Assembly (NCBI GenBank): GCA_943330925.2
Contig: CALQJP020000010.1
Location: forward strand, 1-21,675
Source of the DNA: Chryseobacterium gleum
Lineage (GTDB): Bacteria; Bacteroidota; Bacteroidia; Flavobacteriales_D; Sanyastnellaceae
Direction: 5' to 3'
DNA: 21,675 nt
In this document: piece by piece, positions 1 to 8,659 of the stretch
Numbering within the stretch: the first letter of the stretch is position 1
Layout of the letters: each line of letters starts with the position of its first letter
Made by a program: the position numbers and the translations under genes
The notes under the pieces: model-generated
What the model saw: the letters and a program-made list of their open reading frames with translations, nothing else
What the model was told of the DNA's origin: nothing
Database searches by the model: none

Positions 1-348
1 CTCGTCATTGATTTGAAGATCCTTCTCGATGTACACCCCCGTGGTCGGAATGAAAGCCTCGGGCTGGTAGTAGTCGTAGTAGCTCACGAAATACTCAACC
101 ATGTTGTTGGGGAAGAACGCCTTGAACTCGGAGTAGAGCTGCGCAGCCAGCGTCTTGTTGTGGCTGAGCACCAGCGTGGGGCGTTGTGTGTTGGCGATGA
201 CATTGGCCATCGTAAACGTCTTTCCGGAACCGGTTACCCCCAAGAGCGTTTGGTATTTATCGCCACGCTCCACTCCATCCGTTAATTCGCGAATGGCGGT
301 TGGCTGATCGCCGCTGGGTGTATAGACCGATGTAAGTTCAAATTTCAC
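1..348 (-). CDS. uvrB: UvrABC system protein B, N-terminal part (gene runs off the left edge)
   Basis: UvrB is the DNA-damage-verifying helicase of nucleotide excision repair, working in the cytoplasm with UvrA and UvrC. The 116 visible codons read VKFELTSVYTPSGDQPTAI and then the Walker A motif GVTGSGKT at residues 37-44. They continue with TLVLSHNKTLAAQL and the hallmark EYFVSYYDYYQPEAFIP of the UvrB beta-hairpin region that clamps DNA. The start is a GTG at 346-348; it matches the usual MKFEL/MxFxL beginning of the family and no better ATG lies upstream. The remaining ~550 residues lie outside the window. It is divergent from the DUF2721 gene, with about 100 bp between them. Identification is very secure. 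Confidence 0.96.
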   Translation of the reverse strand, partial: MKFELTSVYTPSGDQPTAIRELTDGVERGDKYQTLLGVTGSGKTFTMANVIANTQRPTLVLSHNKTLAAQLYSEFKAFFPNNMVEYFVSYYDYYQPEAFIPTTGVYIEKDLQINDE

Positions 349-450
349 GAGGCTAAAGTAGCAGACCTTCGAAGTGACTTGTTTTCTGTTGGGAATATTT
401 GATAAGAATTTGGAATAGCCTATTCCTTTCAGTTGGATTTTCGCCTTCCG
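349..450. promoter_or_regulatory. Divergent intergenic region between uvrB and the DUF2721 gene
   Basis: This AT-rich gap of about 100 bp must hold the uvrB promoter and probably that of the DUF2721 gene. I see no full TTTG/TAnnTTTG promoter pair here and no LexA-like palindrome, so no element is named. The assignment rests on position only. Confidence 0.35.
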
Positions 451-861
451 ATGGACATCAATATCAACACCCCCGCCCTGCTCTTTCCAGCCGTGAGCCT
501 CATTATGCTGGCGTATACCAATCGCTTTCTGGCGTTGGCCAGCGTAGTGCGCAACCTGCACGATCGGTATCACAACCTCGACGACACGAAGAAGCCGCTC
601 ATTCACGCGCAAATCAAGAACCTGCGTATTCGTATGCGCATCATTCGCAACATGCAAATTCTTGGTGTAAGCAGCTTCATCATCGCTATCGTTTGCATGT
701 ACGCCATTACGATTGGGAAAATGGAGACCGCAAGTTTTCTCTTTGCGTCATCGCTGGTGCTCTTTGCCGTTTCCCTTGTTTTATCGCTTTGGGAACTCTT
801 CATCAGCACCCGGTCCATTGAAATTGAGTTGAGTGATTTGGAGCTCGACGCTGACGATTGA
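451..861 (+). CDS. DUF2721 family small membrane protein
   Basis: A 136-residue protein starting MDININTPALLFPAVSLIML. An N-terminal hydrophobic stretch (about residues 9-22) is followed by AYTNRFLALASVVRNLHDRY and a basic helical section (KNLRIRMRIIRNM). Two further hydrophobic segments follow, around GVSSFIIAIVCMYAI and ASFLFASSLVLFAVSLVLSLWELF. The layout and the RFLALASVVRNLH motif are those of DUF2721, a family of inner-membrane proteins of unknown role. The first in-frame start is a TTG at 433, but the ATG at 451 is preferred because it begins right at the conserved N-terminal hydrophobic segment. The acidic C-terminus (SDLELDADD) probably faces the cytoplasm. The tamB-like gene begins 90 bp downstream on the same strand, so the two may be co-transcribed. 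Confidence 0.8.
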   Translation: MDININTPALLFPAVSLIMLAYTNRFLALASVVRNLHDRYHNLDDTKKPLIHAQIKNLRIRMRIIRNMQILGVSSFIIAIVCMYAITIGKMETASFLFASSLVLFAVSLVLSLWELFISTRSIEIELSDLELDADD

Positions 862-951
862 CAGACATAAAGAAATCAAAACCGACTGTTAATATCTCCG
901 CTATCGCGTTAATTTGCAACCTCGCGACCACCTTATTTTACGCGGTTGTAC

Positions 952-3900
952 ATGTCGAAAAGGCGCAAAAGAATACGCATAGCCCAGTACATCTTTATAG
1001 GTCTTGTGACCTTGATGTTCAGTGGTTATTTTGCATTGCAGCTACCTGCGGTGCAAACGTGGCTTGCGCATCGGCTGAGCGACTACCTCTCGAAGGAATG
1101 GAACACCAACGTTTCCATTGGCAAAGTGAGCATCGACATTTGGGCGAAACTTCATGCGACAGAAATTTACATTGAAGACCAGCGTGGCGACTCTCTGGTG
1201 TATGTTGAATCGCTTGATGCCGCCAATTACTCCTACGACAAAGTAAGCGGTAAGCTGGTGGTGAATAGCCTTAACCTTTACTCACCCTATTTCAACTTGA
1301 TAAGGCACAGTCAAGATAGCCTGCTGAATTATTACTTCCTGGTAGATTATTTCGATAGCGGCGACACCACTCAATCCGAGACGTTCATCGCACTCAATCA
1401 CCTCCATCTGCACAACGGTCGTTTCAACTACATCAACGAGCACCGCGACGCAGATACCACATTTGGAATCGACTGGAATCATTTGCAATTGAAGCGCATT
1501 GAGCTTGAAGTAAACGATTTCCGAATGGAAGGTGATAGCACACACGCCTTTGTATCACACCTTGCCATGAACGAGGTCAGTGGATTCCGGCTCGAAGAGT
1601 TTTCACAGGAATTGACACTAGCGAGTGGCGAAGTGCGCATGGACAGTATTAACCTGATAGCCGGCACAAGCGCTGTAAAGGGCAACCTGAGTTTTACGGT
1701 GCAGTCGATTGACGACTTTGATTCGTTCGAAACCAAAGTCCCGATGCATCATACGTTTCGGAATGCACGCATCAACCTGAACGACCTCAGTTACTTTGCG
1801 CCCGACCTGAAAGGAATGGATCAGTCAATTTCCATCGATGGAATGGTGAAGGGAACCGTAGCCAAACTGAAAGGACGCAATCTGGAGTTGCAGTTCAATG
1901 ACAACAGCCGATTCAAGGGCAATGTGGATATGGAAGGCCTGCCCGATATCGATCAAACCTACATCAACCTCGATATCGACGAACTCACCACCAACAAGCA
2001 AGAGCTCGAAGAGATACCCATTCCACCATTCGACGGAAAGTCGTTTGTTGAATTGCCCGACAACATTGCCTATTTGGGCCAGATAACCTACAAAGGAGAT
2101 TTTACAGGCTTCATCAGCGACTTCGTAACCTACGGGACGGTCACTACCGCTATTGGAAATGTACGCACCGACATTTCACTGAAGGAAGACAGCAAGCTCA
2201 AGGATTATCGGTATGCAGGCACGGTAAACCTTCAGCAATTTGATTTGGGTACATTCTACCAATCTAAAACGCTCGGACCGATAACATGTCTCATCAACGT
2301 GGAAGGCTCTGGCCTTGAGCTGAAGAAGGTGAATGCCACTTTCGATGGAACGATTGAGGAGTTGAATTTGAACGACTATGCCTACCACAATATCGCGGCC
2401 TCCGGTAATTTCCAGCATCGGGCATTCAGCGGAAATGTAGACATAGAAGACCCCAACCTTGTCATGAACTTCGATGGCACCATCGATTTTGCGCAAGACC
2501 AACCCTTGCTCGATTTCGATACGCGCATTCAACATGCCAATCTCGATGAGCTGAACATCCTTCAAAAATACCAGTACAGCGCTTTGAGCGGCGACATTCA
2601 AATACACAGTGTCGGGTTGGAATTCGAGAAATTTGAAGGTGACATTTTGATTCGTGACCTCACCTATTGTGCGATGAACAATGATTACTATTTGAATCGA
2701 TTGAATGTTCATTCGCAACGCAGCGGTGTTCCGACCATTACTTTACAATCGGATATTGCGTTTGCAGAAATGCGCGGAGATTATAAACTATCCGAGATTC
2801 CAAGTTCACTGGTAGAAATTGCATCGCGTATTTTCCCGTCATTCAAACCAACCGTGCGAGAGCACAAAACGCAACACTTTACACTCGAGGCCCAACTGTA
2901 TGACATCTCACAGATCACCAATGTGTATGTGCCCGATCTAAAAATTGCTCCCGGAACACGCATCAGCCTGGAGCTGAATGAACCTGATTCCTTCTTTCAG
3001 ACCACAATTTCAAGCCCCTCGATTGTTTATAAGAGCAACGAAATTGAAGGGCTTACTTTCGACGTGCAGCACCCCGATGAATCGTTCTATATAACCGCCT
3101 CTTGCGACTTACTGAATGCCTCCGATATTTTGTTTCGCGACATTGCCCTCGATGGGCGAACACTGAAAGACACCCTCTACACGGCATTGAGCTGGAATAA
3201 CGGCAACCGTCAATTTGAAGGTGACATCAACGGCAAACTCGCCATTCGAGATTTGGATTCGTTTGAGTTCATTTTCGATAATAGCTCGTTTACGCTTGAA
3301 AAGGAACGATGGAATTTCAGCCAAGGAGCGCGTGTGAGTATCGACAGTTCACTCATCGTTATGGACGATGTGTACATTCGAAATATGCAGCAGGAAATTC
3401 GATTGAGCGGAAACCTCTACGACTCCGACTCAAGTGCGGTGATGGTGGATGTGCACTCATTTGATTTATCAAACCTCAACGCATTCCTGGGTGAAGACTA
3501 TCAGTTCCAGGGGCAGTTGAATGCCACGGTCAGCATTCGCGATCCCTACCATGAGGTTATTCTTAGCAGCGACCTTTCCATACTTGGGTTCATACTCAAC
3601 GAGCGTGAGTTTGGCGATTTATCGGCACTTTCCATTTGGGACCCCAGAAAGGATGAACTACGAATTGATGGAAAACTGGAGAAAGACGGGAACGGTTCGT
3701 TTGGGCTGAATCGTTATACTCCGCTCACGTTTGCGGGTTACTATCGTCCGAAGAACGAAAAGAGTCCACTCGATTTAACAGCAACCATAAATCAACTGAA
3801 CCTCGATTTCATCAATGCGTTTTTAGGCCCTGAAATACTCGATATTCAAGGCTTAGCGAGCGGCACAATAGCCATTACGGGTACTCCGGAAGCACCCCAA

Positions 3901-5391
3901 CTCAGGGCCGACGCGTTGCTCAAAGACGCCTCTGTTTATGTGTATTACCTCAACACCAAATATTATATTCAGAATCGAATCGGGGTTTATCCCGACATGT
4001 TCACGTTTGACCACATTCCGATTCAGGACGAGAAAGGGAAATCCGGTTTCTTAACAGGACAGATGCTGCACAACAATTTCGCAGACTGGAACTTCGACAT
4101 ACTGATAGACATGGAACAGCCCATGCTCACTATGAATACAGTAGAAGAACAAAACTCGCTCTATTATGGACAGGCCTATACAACCGGCAATGTGAGCATT
4201 TATGGATACGACTCCAATCTGGAATTCGACATCGCACTTCGCAGTGAAAAAGGAACCACTATCGCTATGCCTATGGGCACAAGCAGCGAGCAAGAGTTTG
4301 AGAACTTCATTCGATTTACTTCACCCAAGGATACCACCGAGAGGACTGAACCGCTCAACCTATCAGGAATCAAATTGAACCTGCAATTGGAAATTACTCC
4401 CGAAGCAGAATTTAAAATCATATTTGATGAAAGCGTGGGCGATTTGATACAGGGTTCAGGCATTGGAAACCTCCAAATGAACATCAATAACCTCGCTACA
4501 TTCAACATGTATGGCGGCATTGAAATCACCAAGGGCAGCTACAATTTCACGCTGAAAAACCTTATCAATAAACCCTTTAAGATAAAACCCGGAGGAACCA
4601 TTTCGTGGTTTGGTGATCCGTTTGGTGGCGAGATGGATATACAGGCAACTTACGAAAACTCCGCTTCACTCTACGACCTCATCCAAGACCCGGCGTTTCA
4701 AAATGGACAACGGGTGCCGGTGGTTCTTGGCATGAACATGACCGGAAAAATATTCAGTCCGGGTATCGACTTTTCCATCGACTTGCCTACGGTCGACCAA
4801 GTAACCAAAAGCCGTGTGAATGCAGTAATCAGTACCGACCAGGAGCGCAACCGTCAGGCTTTTGCTTTGTTGGCTATGCGCAGATTCATAAGCCCACCCA
4901 ATGTCACCGCCGACCACAGCAGCACCAGTGCTATCGCGGCCAACGGCACGGAGTTTCTTTCCAGCCAAATCTCCTCGTGGCTGAGCCAAATCAGCGACGA
5001 CTTCAACCTCGGATTCAATTACAGCCCCGGTGACGACATCAGCAACGAAGAAATTGCATTGGCCTTGGGTACTCAGCTCTTCAACGAGCGCCTTTCACTC
5101 AGCAGCAACTTCGGGGTTTCACGCAACAACGGCGCTTCAACGGCCAACCAGAATGCAACCAATATCATAGGCGATATTCGCATCGAATACAAGATAACAC
5201 CGGAAGGTAAAATCAGACTCGTGATGTACAACGAGAGCAATGACTTCCGAGCCAACACACTGCAGCAGTCGCCCTATACCCAAGGAGTGGGTATCATCTA
5301 CCGAGAGGACTTCGATTCCTTTGATGAGTTTTTTGACGGATTTAGAAATCTCCTAAAAGGCAGTGGTAAGCGGCAGTCGGCAATGCAGTAA
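952..5391 (+). CDS. tamB: TamB/AsmA-like translocation and assembly module protein
   Basis: A 1479-residue envelope protein with a very basic N-terminus (MSKRRKRIRIAQ) and one membrane anchor at about residues 11-30. Nearly a thousand residues of repetitive beta-strand sequence follow, rich in short alternating hydrophobic/polar strands, as expected of the long lipid-conducting groove of AsmA-like proteins. From about residue 965 it matches the conserved C-terminal TamB (DUF490) domain: ASGTIAITGTPEAPQLRADA, a GSGIGNLQMNINN-like stretch, ITKGSYNFTLKNLINKPFKI, and a final region with SQISSWLSQISDDFNLGFNY. TamB proteins span the periplasm and help outer-membrane protein assembly and phospholipid transport; the Bacteroidota versions are long like this one. 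The ATG at 952 is chosen over an in-frame TTG two codons upstream. moaA begins 31 bp after the stop without a visible terminator. The family call is firm; the exact role here is inferred. Confidence 0.87.
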   Translation: MSKRRKRIRIAQYIFIGLVTLMFSGYFALQLPAVQTWLAHRLSDYLSKEWNTNVSIGKVSIDIWAKLHATEIYIEDQRGDSLVYVESLDAANYSYDKVSGKLVVNSLNLYSPYFNLIRHSQDSLLNYYFLVDYFDSGDTTQSETFIALNHLHLHNGRFNYINEHRDADTTFGIDWNHLQLKRIELEVNDFRMEGDSTHAFVSHLAMNEVSGFRLEEFSQELTLASGEVRMDSINLIAGTSAVKGNLSFTVQSIDDFDSFETKVPMHHTFRNARINLNDLSYFAPDLKGMDQSISIDGMVKGTVAKLKGRNLELQFNDNSRFKGNVDMEGLPDIDQTYINLDIDELTTNKQELEEIPIPPFDGKSFVELPDNIAYLGQITYKGDFTGFISDFVTYGTVTTAIGNVRTDISLKEDSKLKDYRYAGTVNLQQFDLGTFYQSKTLGPITCLINVEGSGLELKKVNATFDGTIEELNLNDYAYHNIAASGNFQHRAFSGNVDIEDPNLVMNFDGTIDFAQDQPLLDFDTRIQHANLDELNILQKYQYSALSGDIQIHSVGLEFEKFEGDILIRDLTYCAMNNDYYLNRLNVHSQRSGVPTITLQSDIAFAEMRGDYKLSEIPSSLVEIASRIFPSFKPTVREHKTQHFTLEAQLYDISQITNVYVPDLKIAPGTRISLELNEPDSFFQTTISSPSIVYKSNEIEGLTFDVQHPDESFYITASCDLLNASDILFRDIALDGRTLKDTLYTALSWNNGNRQFEGDINGKLAIRDLDSFEFIFDNSSFTLEKERWNFSQGARVSIDSSLIVMDDVYIRNMQQEIRLSGNLYDSDSSAVMVDVHSFDLSNLNAFLGEDYQFQGQLNATVSIRDPYHEVILSSDLSILGFILNEREFGDLSALSIWDPRKDELRIDGKLEKDGNGSFGLNRYTPLTFAGYYRPKNEKSPLDLTATINQLNLDFINAFLGPEILDIQGLASGTIAITGTPEAPQLRADALLKDASVYVYYLNTKYYIQNRIGVYPDMFTFDHIPIQDEKGKSGFLTGQMLHNNFADWNFDILIDMEQPMLTMNTVEEQNSLYYGQAYTTGNVSIYGYDSNLEFDIALRSEKGTTIAMPMGTSSEQEFENFIRFTSPKDTTERTEPLNLSGIKLNLQLEITPEAEFKIIFDESVGDLIQGSGIGNLQMNINNLATFNMYGGIEITKGSYNFTLKNLINKPFKIKPGGTISWFGDPFGGEMDIQATYENSASLYDLIQDPAFQNGQRVPVVLGMNMTGKIFSPGIDFSIDLPTVDQVTKSRVNAVISTDQERNRQAFALLAMRRFISPPNVTADHSSTSAIAANGTEFLSSQISSWLSQISDDFNLGFNYSPGDDISNEEIALALGTQLFNERLSLSSNFGVSRNNGASTANQNATNIIGDIRIEYKITPEGKIRLVMYNESNDFRANTLQQSPYTQGVGIIYREDFDSFDEFFDGFRNLLKGSGKRQSAMQ

Positions 5392-5422
5392 CGCGTAAAT
5401 TGCCCAACAAAAGAAGCGAGCA

Positions 5423-6397
5423 GTGAAAGACAGCCACGGGCGAACCATCGATTACTTACGTCTGGCGATTACCGATCGCTGCAATTTGCGTTGCCACTAT
5501 TGCATGCCCTCCTCGGGCCTTGAATGGCTCAAACGCGACGAGCTCCTTTCGTATGAGGAAATAGAAACATTGCTTCCCGTATTTTCGGCTCTTGGCATAA
5601 GAAAGCTGCGCTTCACAGGGGGAGAACCTTTCATGCGGCGCAATTTCGATAGCTTGCTTACACGTGTTGCCGAGAGCAATCTTTTCGACTCGATTACCCT
5701 TACAACCAACGGTGTGCTCTCGGCTCCGTATGTGCCTCTGCTGAAGAAACTGAACATCCATTCTGTGAATCTCAGTCTCGACACACTCGATGAAAAACGA
5801 TTTGCAGACATTACCCGTCGCGACGTTCTGCGCGATGTACTGCACACCCTCGATGCATTGCTCGAAAGCGGCATCCGCACAAAAATCAATGCCGTCATCA
5901 TGGACGGAATAAACGAACAAGACCTGCTGCCGCTGGCACTCCTCAGCAAAGATTCGCCGCTGGATGTGCGCTTCATTGAGGAAATGCCGTTCAACGGCCG
6001 CGGCGATCGGCATGCCGTTAAGTGGAATCGAAAGGGCATCATCCAAGCCTTGGAAAACGGCTTAGGTGCTCTCCATCCGATACCATCCGAACCCCATTCA
6101 ACCTCAGAGAACTATCAACCCATCGGACACCAAGGCTCCGTAGGAATTATCGCCGCATGGTCGCGCACCTTCTGCGGAAGCTGCAATCGAATTCGACTTA
6201 CGCCATCCGGACAAATGAAAACGTGCCTCTACGGAAACAACGACCTCGACCTTCGAACACTGTTGCGCAGAGGAGCTTCAGCCCAAGAACTCGCGGCTGC
6301 TATTGCAGAGGCGGTGAGCTACAAGGCAAAAGACGGACACGAAGCGGAGGCCCTGCGCTCGCCGGTTGAAGAATCCATGGCAACCATCGGAGGATAA
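5423..6397 (+). CDS. moaA: GTP 3',8-cyclase (molybdenum cofactor biosynthesis protein A)
   Basis: A radical-SAM enzyme that, with MoaC, turns GTP into cyclic pyranopterin monophosphate, the first step of molybdenum cofactor synthesis. At 324 residues it has the family's usual length. The N-terminal iron-sulfur site is C20-x3-C24-x2-C27 in DRCNLRCHYCMP, and the SAM-binding GGEP is in RFTGGEPFMRR. The second cluster, which binds GTP, is C251-x2-C254-x13-C268 in FCGSCNRIRLTPSGQMKTC. The chain ends MATIGG, and a C-terminal Gly-Gly is needed for MoaA activity. The start is a GTG at 5423, six codons before the conserved YLRLAITDRCN. moeA starts 3 bp after the stop, so the two form an operon. MoaC, MoaE and MoaD are not in the window. 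Confidence 0.95.
   Translation: MKDSHGRTIDYLRLAITDRCNLRCHYCMPSSGLEWLKRDELLSYEEIETLLPVFSALGIRKLRFTGGEPFMRRNFDSLLTRVAESNLFDSITLTTNGVLSAPYVPLLKKLNIHSVNLSLDTLDEKRFADITRRDVLRDVLHTLDALLESGIRTKINAVIMDGINEQDLLPLALLSKDSPLDVRFIEEMPFNGRGDRHAVKWNRKGIIQALENGLGALHPIPSEPHSTSENYQPIGHQGSVGIIAAWSRTFCGSCNRIRLTPSGQMKTCLYGNNDLDLRTLLRRGASAQELAAAIAEAVSYKAKDGHEAEALRSPVEESMATIGG
6388..6393 (+). promoter_or_regulatory. Shine-Dalgarno-like site of moeA
   Basis: The end of moaA reads CGGAGG, 7 bp before the ATG of moeA at 6401. It is a good match to the anti-Shine-Dalgarno core, which is unusual for Bacteroidota, but the same bases encode the essential Gly-Gly tail of MoaA (ATC GGA GGA). The match may therefore be a by-product of coding; it supports the moeA start and translational coupling. 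Confidence 0.45.
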
Positions 6398-6400
6398 CAC

Positions 6401-7579
6401 ATGATAACTCCATCGCAAGCCGAAGCACTCATACAACGCACCTCGCTCCAACCGGGCGTGGAATCGGTTTTGCTTTCTGAATCGCTGAATAGGAAGCTTG
6501 CAGAAAATCTGGTGGCCGACACCGATCTTCCTCCGTTCGACCGTGTAATGATGGACGGTATTGCATTGCGCTTTTCAGCCATTGAAAAAGGCATTCGCAG
6601 TTTTCAGATACAAGGCGTGCAACGCGCCGGTCAGGCAGCTCTTACATTGGCAGATGAAGGTGCATGCTTTGAAATCATGACAGGCGCTGTGTGCAGCTCC
6701 GGCTGCGACACGGTGGTTCCTTATGAGCACATTCGCATAGAAGACAACGTTGCGCATATTGACATACTTCCCGTTGCAAAAGGAAAGAACATTCACATGC
6801 AAGGATGCGATAAGAAGGCCGGTGCCTTACTCGTGGTAGCGGGGAGTATAATCACTCCTGCTGAAATTGGTATTGCGGCTTCCATCGGCAAAAGCACATT
6901 AGCTGTTCAGCGCTTGCCACGTGTTCTCATTTGCTCCACGGGCGATGAATTGATCGACATTTCGGAGACACCTCTCCCCCATCAAATACGTCGATCGAAC
7001 GTGCACGCTTTGCAGGCGCTGATAAAAAGTCAGGGTATAGAAGCCAACAGCATTCATTTAGCGGATGACAAGACTCTATTGCTCGAAGCACTCGAAAAGG
7101 CACTGAATACGTATGATGTTCTGATTCTGAGCGGCGGTGTATCGAAGGGTAAATTCGATTTGATACCGGAAGTGTTGAGTGAGCTTGGTGTAGAGACCAT
7201 TTTTCACACCATTGCCCAACGCCCCGGAAAGCCGATGTGGTTTGGCACCTCTCCTAAAACAGTGGTGTTTGCCTTACCCGGCAACCCGGTGTCGACATTG
7301 GCGTGTGCCGCACGCTATGTGCTGCCTTGGCTAAAGGAACAGCTGGGCATGGAACCGGTAGAACATCGCGCACACGTTCAGGACACCATAACTCCGCATG
7401 AAAAACTCACAATTTTCTTGCCTGTGCAAGCAAGGCATGCGCACCCGTCCTTGCAAGCCCAGCTCCGACGCAATCAAGGTTCGGGCGACTTCAGTGCCTT
7501 GAGCGGAATGAGCGGTTTTATTGAGGTTGAAACGGGCGCTCATTCACCCACCGGGTTTCGCTATTTCCCGTTAGGTTAA
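6401..7579 (+). CDS. moeA: Molybdopterin molybdenumtransferase MoeA
   Basis: MoeA inserts molybdate into adenylated molybdopterin, the final step of molybdenum cofactor assembly in the cytoplasm. The 392 residues match the usual length. Visible signatures are DLPPFDRVMMDGIALR near residues 43-58 (the family's PPFDNSAMDGYA motif, slightly changed), CFEIMTGAVCSSGCDTVVPYE, LICSTGDELI, the MoCF-domain SGGVSKGKFDLIPEVL near residues 244-259 with the conserved Asp, and ALPGNPVST near residue 293. The C-terminal domain IV is present up to FRYFPLG. The ATG follows the moaA stop after 3 bp, so the two are transcribed together and supply consecutive parts of one pathway. It converges on the Spy-like gene with only 3 bp between stops, leaving no room for a separate terminator. 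Confidence 0.94.
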   Translation: MITPSQAEALIQRTSLQPGVESVLLSESLNRKLAENLVADTDLPPFDRVMMDGIALRFSAIEKGIRSFQIQGVQRAGQAALTLADEGACFEIMTGAVCSSGCDTVVPYEHIRIEDNVAHIDILPVAKGKNIHMQGCDKKAGALLVVAGSIITPAEIGIAASIGKSTLAVQRLPRVLICSTGDELIDISETPLPHQIRRSNVHALQALIKSQGIEANSIHLADDKTLLLEALEKALNTYDVLILSGGVSKGKFDLIPEVLSELGVETIFHTIAQRPGKPMWFGTSPKTVVFALPGNPVSTLACAARYVLPWLKEQLGMEPVEHRAHVQDTITPHEKLTIFLPVQARHAHPSLQAQLRRNQGSGDFSALSGMSGFIEVETGAHSPTGFRYFPLG

Positions 7580-7582
7580 GAA

Positions 7583-8059
7583 CTACTTCTTGGGACCTTT
7601 GCCTCCCTCCTTTCGTTCCTTCATGTGCTGCAACAGTTCGCGTTGAAAATCACGCTCGAGGCGAACCAGTCGCATGGTGCGATCGGGCCCCAGTACCGGC
7701 AAGCAATCTTTCAAAAATTGTGATTCCAAATCGATGTGCTCCTTCTTGTTCTGCGCTACTCGGTCTATTTCAACCAGTGCCTCCTTTTCGTTCAACTTGG
7801 GCTCCTCACCCTTCTTCTTATCTCCTTTTCCGGCCTTGCGTAACGCATCTTCCTTCTTGGAAAACTCGTTGTAGATGGGCCAAAACTTCTCGGCTTCGGC
7901 AGGAGTCAGCTCAAGCTTTTCCGAAAAATAACTGCGCTTCAGAGCTTCCACTTTCTCCTTGCGTTTCTCCCCGCCGGGCGGTGGCGGAGGGCCGGGCTGC
8001 GACCATGCCAACGAAATGGATGTAATCGCCATCACCAATAAACAAATTGCCTTTTTCAT
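7583..8059 (-). CDS. Spy/CpxP-like periplasmic protein, last gene of an ECF sigma operon
   Basis: A 158-residue exported protein with a clear signal peptide (MKKAICLLVMAITSISLAWSQ, cleavage after SLAWSQ), then a proline-rich linker PGPPPPPGG. The mature part is highly charged and helical: a KLELTPAEAEKFWPIYNEF segment followed by lysine/glutamate-rich helices ending GGKGPKK. The LTPxExxKFWPIYNEF signature and the helical make-up resemble Spy/CpxP-type envelope sensors and chaperones, which in Bacteroidota often sit next to an ECF sigma factor. It is 15 bp downstream of the probable anti-sigma gene and likely in the same transcript. I infer a role in sensing or buffering envelope protein stress; the fold match is moderate. 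Confidence 0.7.
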   Translation of the reverse strand: MKKAICLLVMAITSISLAWSQPGPPPPPGGEKRKEKVEALKRSYFSEKLELTPAEAEKFWPIYNEFSKKEDALRKAGKGDKKKGEEPKLNEKEALVEIDRVAQNKKEHIDLESQFLKDCLPVLGPDRTMRLVRLERDFQRELLQHMKERKEGGKGPKK

Positions 8060-8074
8060 AGTAGTGTTATTTAT

Positions 8075-8659
8075 TTAAAGTTCATCTATAACTTGAAGTG
8101 ATTCTTCATCTTTCAAATACTCCTCAATATCGTCTGCGTCAATGTCGTCCCAACTTATGACTGACTGGCCCTTCGAAGGTTTAAAGTCATTGATCGACTT
8201 GGGTAACTTTTTTGTTGAAACCGTATCCGGCACCAGGGTGTCTTCGACAATAAACTCGTCGTACACCGATTCATCGAATTCTATTTCCTCTAAATCCTCA
8301 AAGTCGAGCTGCGCCTGCTCGAGCTGCTGCGAAAAAGTAGTAGTGTCGTCTTTTTGTGTCATCACCAAAAACACCACACCGGCCAACACAGCTGCTGCCG
8401 CAACCGACAGCCAAATGCGCACTGTTCGGCCACGCTTTTCTTCTTGTGAATTTGCATGCAGCGCCTTATCAAGCGCAGCTGCCTGCTCCTCGAAATACCC
8501 GGGCGGTGTTTCAAAAGGGTTGTTCAGAGCCGACTCCAAACGAATCTGCTGTGACTCAAAAAATCCTTCAGGCACCTGAAGCGCATCCTTTGAGCGCTCC
8601 AAGTGCTGGAGCATTTCATCGCTGAAGCGAGCGTCGTTATGAGTGTCTTCTTCTTTCAT
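8075..8659 (-). CDS. Single-pass membrane protein, probable anti-sigma factor
   Basis: A 194-residue protein. Residues 1-80 are cytoplasmic in appearance, with two related motifs, VPEGFFESQ and PPGYFEEQ, each followed by a short helix; such P-x-[GN]-[FY]-F motifs are common in Bacteroidota anti-sigma factors. One transmembrane helix lies at about residues 82-100 (IWLSVAAAAVLAGVVFLVM). The rest is a very acidic tail (FEDLEEIEFDESVYDEF, DDIDADDIEEYLKDEE). The start codon overlaps the sigma-factor stop by 4 bp (ATGA), indicating translational coupling and a stoichiometric partner. I do not see a ZAS zinc-binding HxxxCxxC motif, so the call rests on context and topology. Confidence 0.68.
   Translation of the reverse strand: MKEEDTHNDARFSDEMLQHLERSKDALQVPEGFFESQQIRLESALNNPFETPPGYFEEQAAALDKALHANSQEEKRGRTVRIWLSVAAAAVLAGVVFLVMTQKDDTTTFSQQLEQAQLDFEDLEEIEFDESVYDEFIVEDTLVPDTVSTKKLPKSINDFKPSKGQSVISWDDIDADDIEEYLKDEESLQVIDEL

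Noticed and set aside
433..450. An earlier TTG start for the DUF2721 gene
   Set aside because: It would add six residues (MDFRLP) before the family's conserved N-terminal start; the ATG at 451 fits better.
399..821. An alternative plus-strand frame of 140 codons over the DUF2721 gene
   Set aside because: Its composition (His, Arg and Ser rich) is that of an off-frame reading, while the 451-861 frame gives a coherent membrane protein.
5456..6046. Two long minus-strand open frames inside moaA
   Set aside because: They are antisense shadows of a gene with intact radical-SAM motifs and have no recognisable domains or start context.
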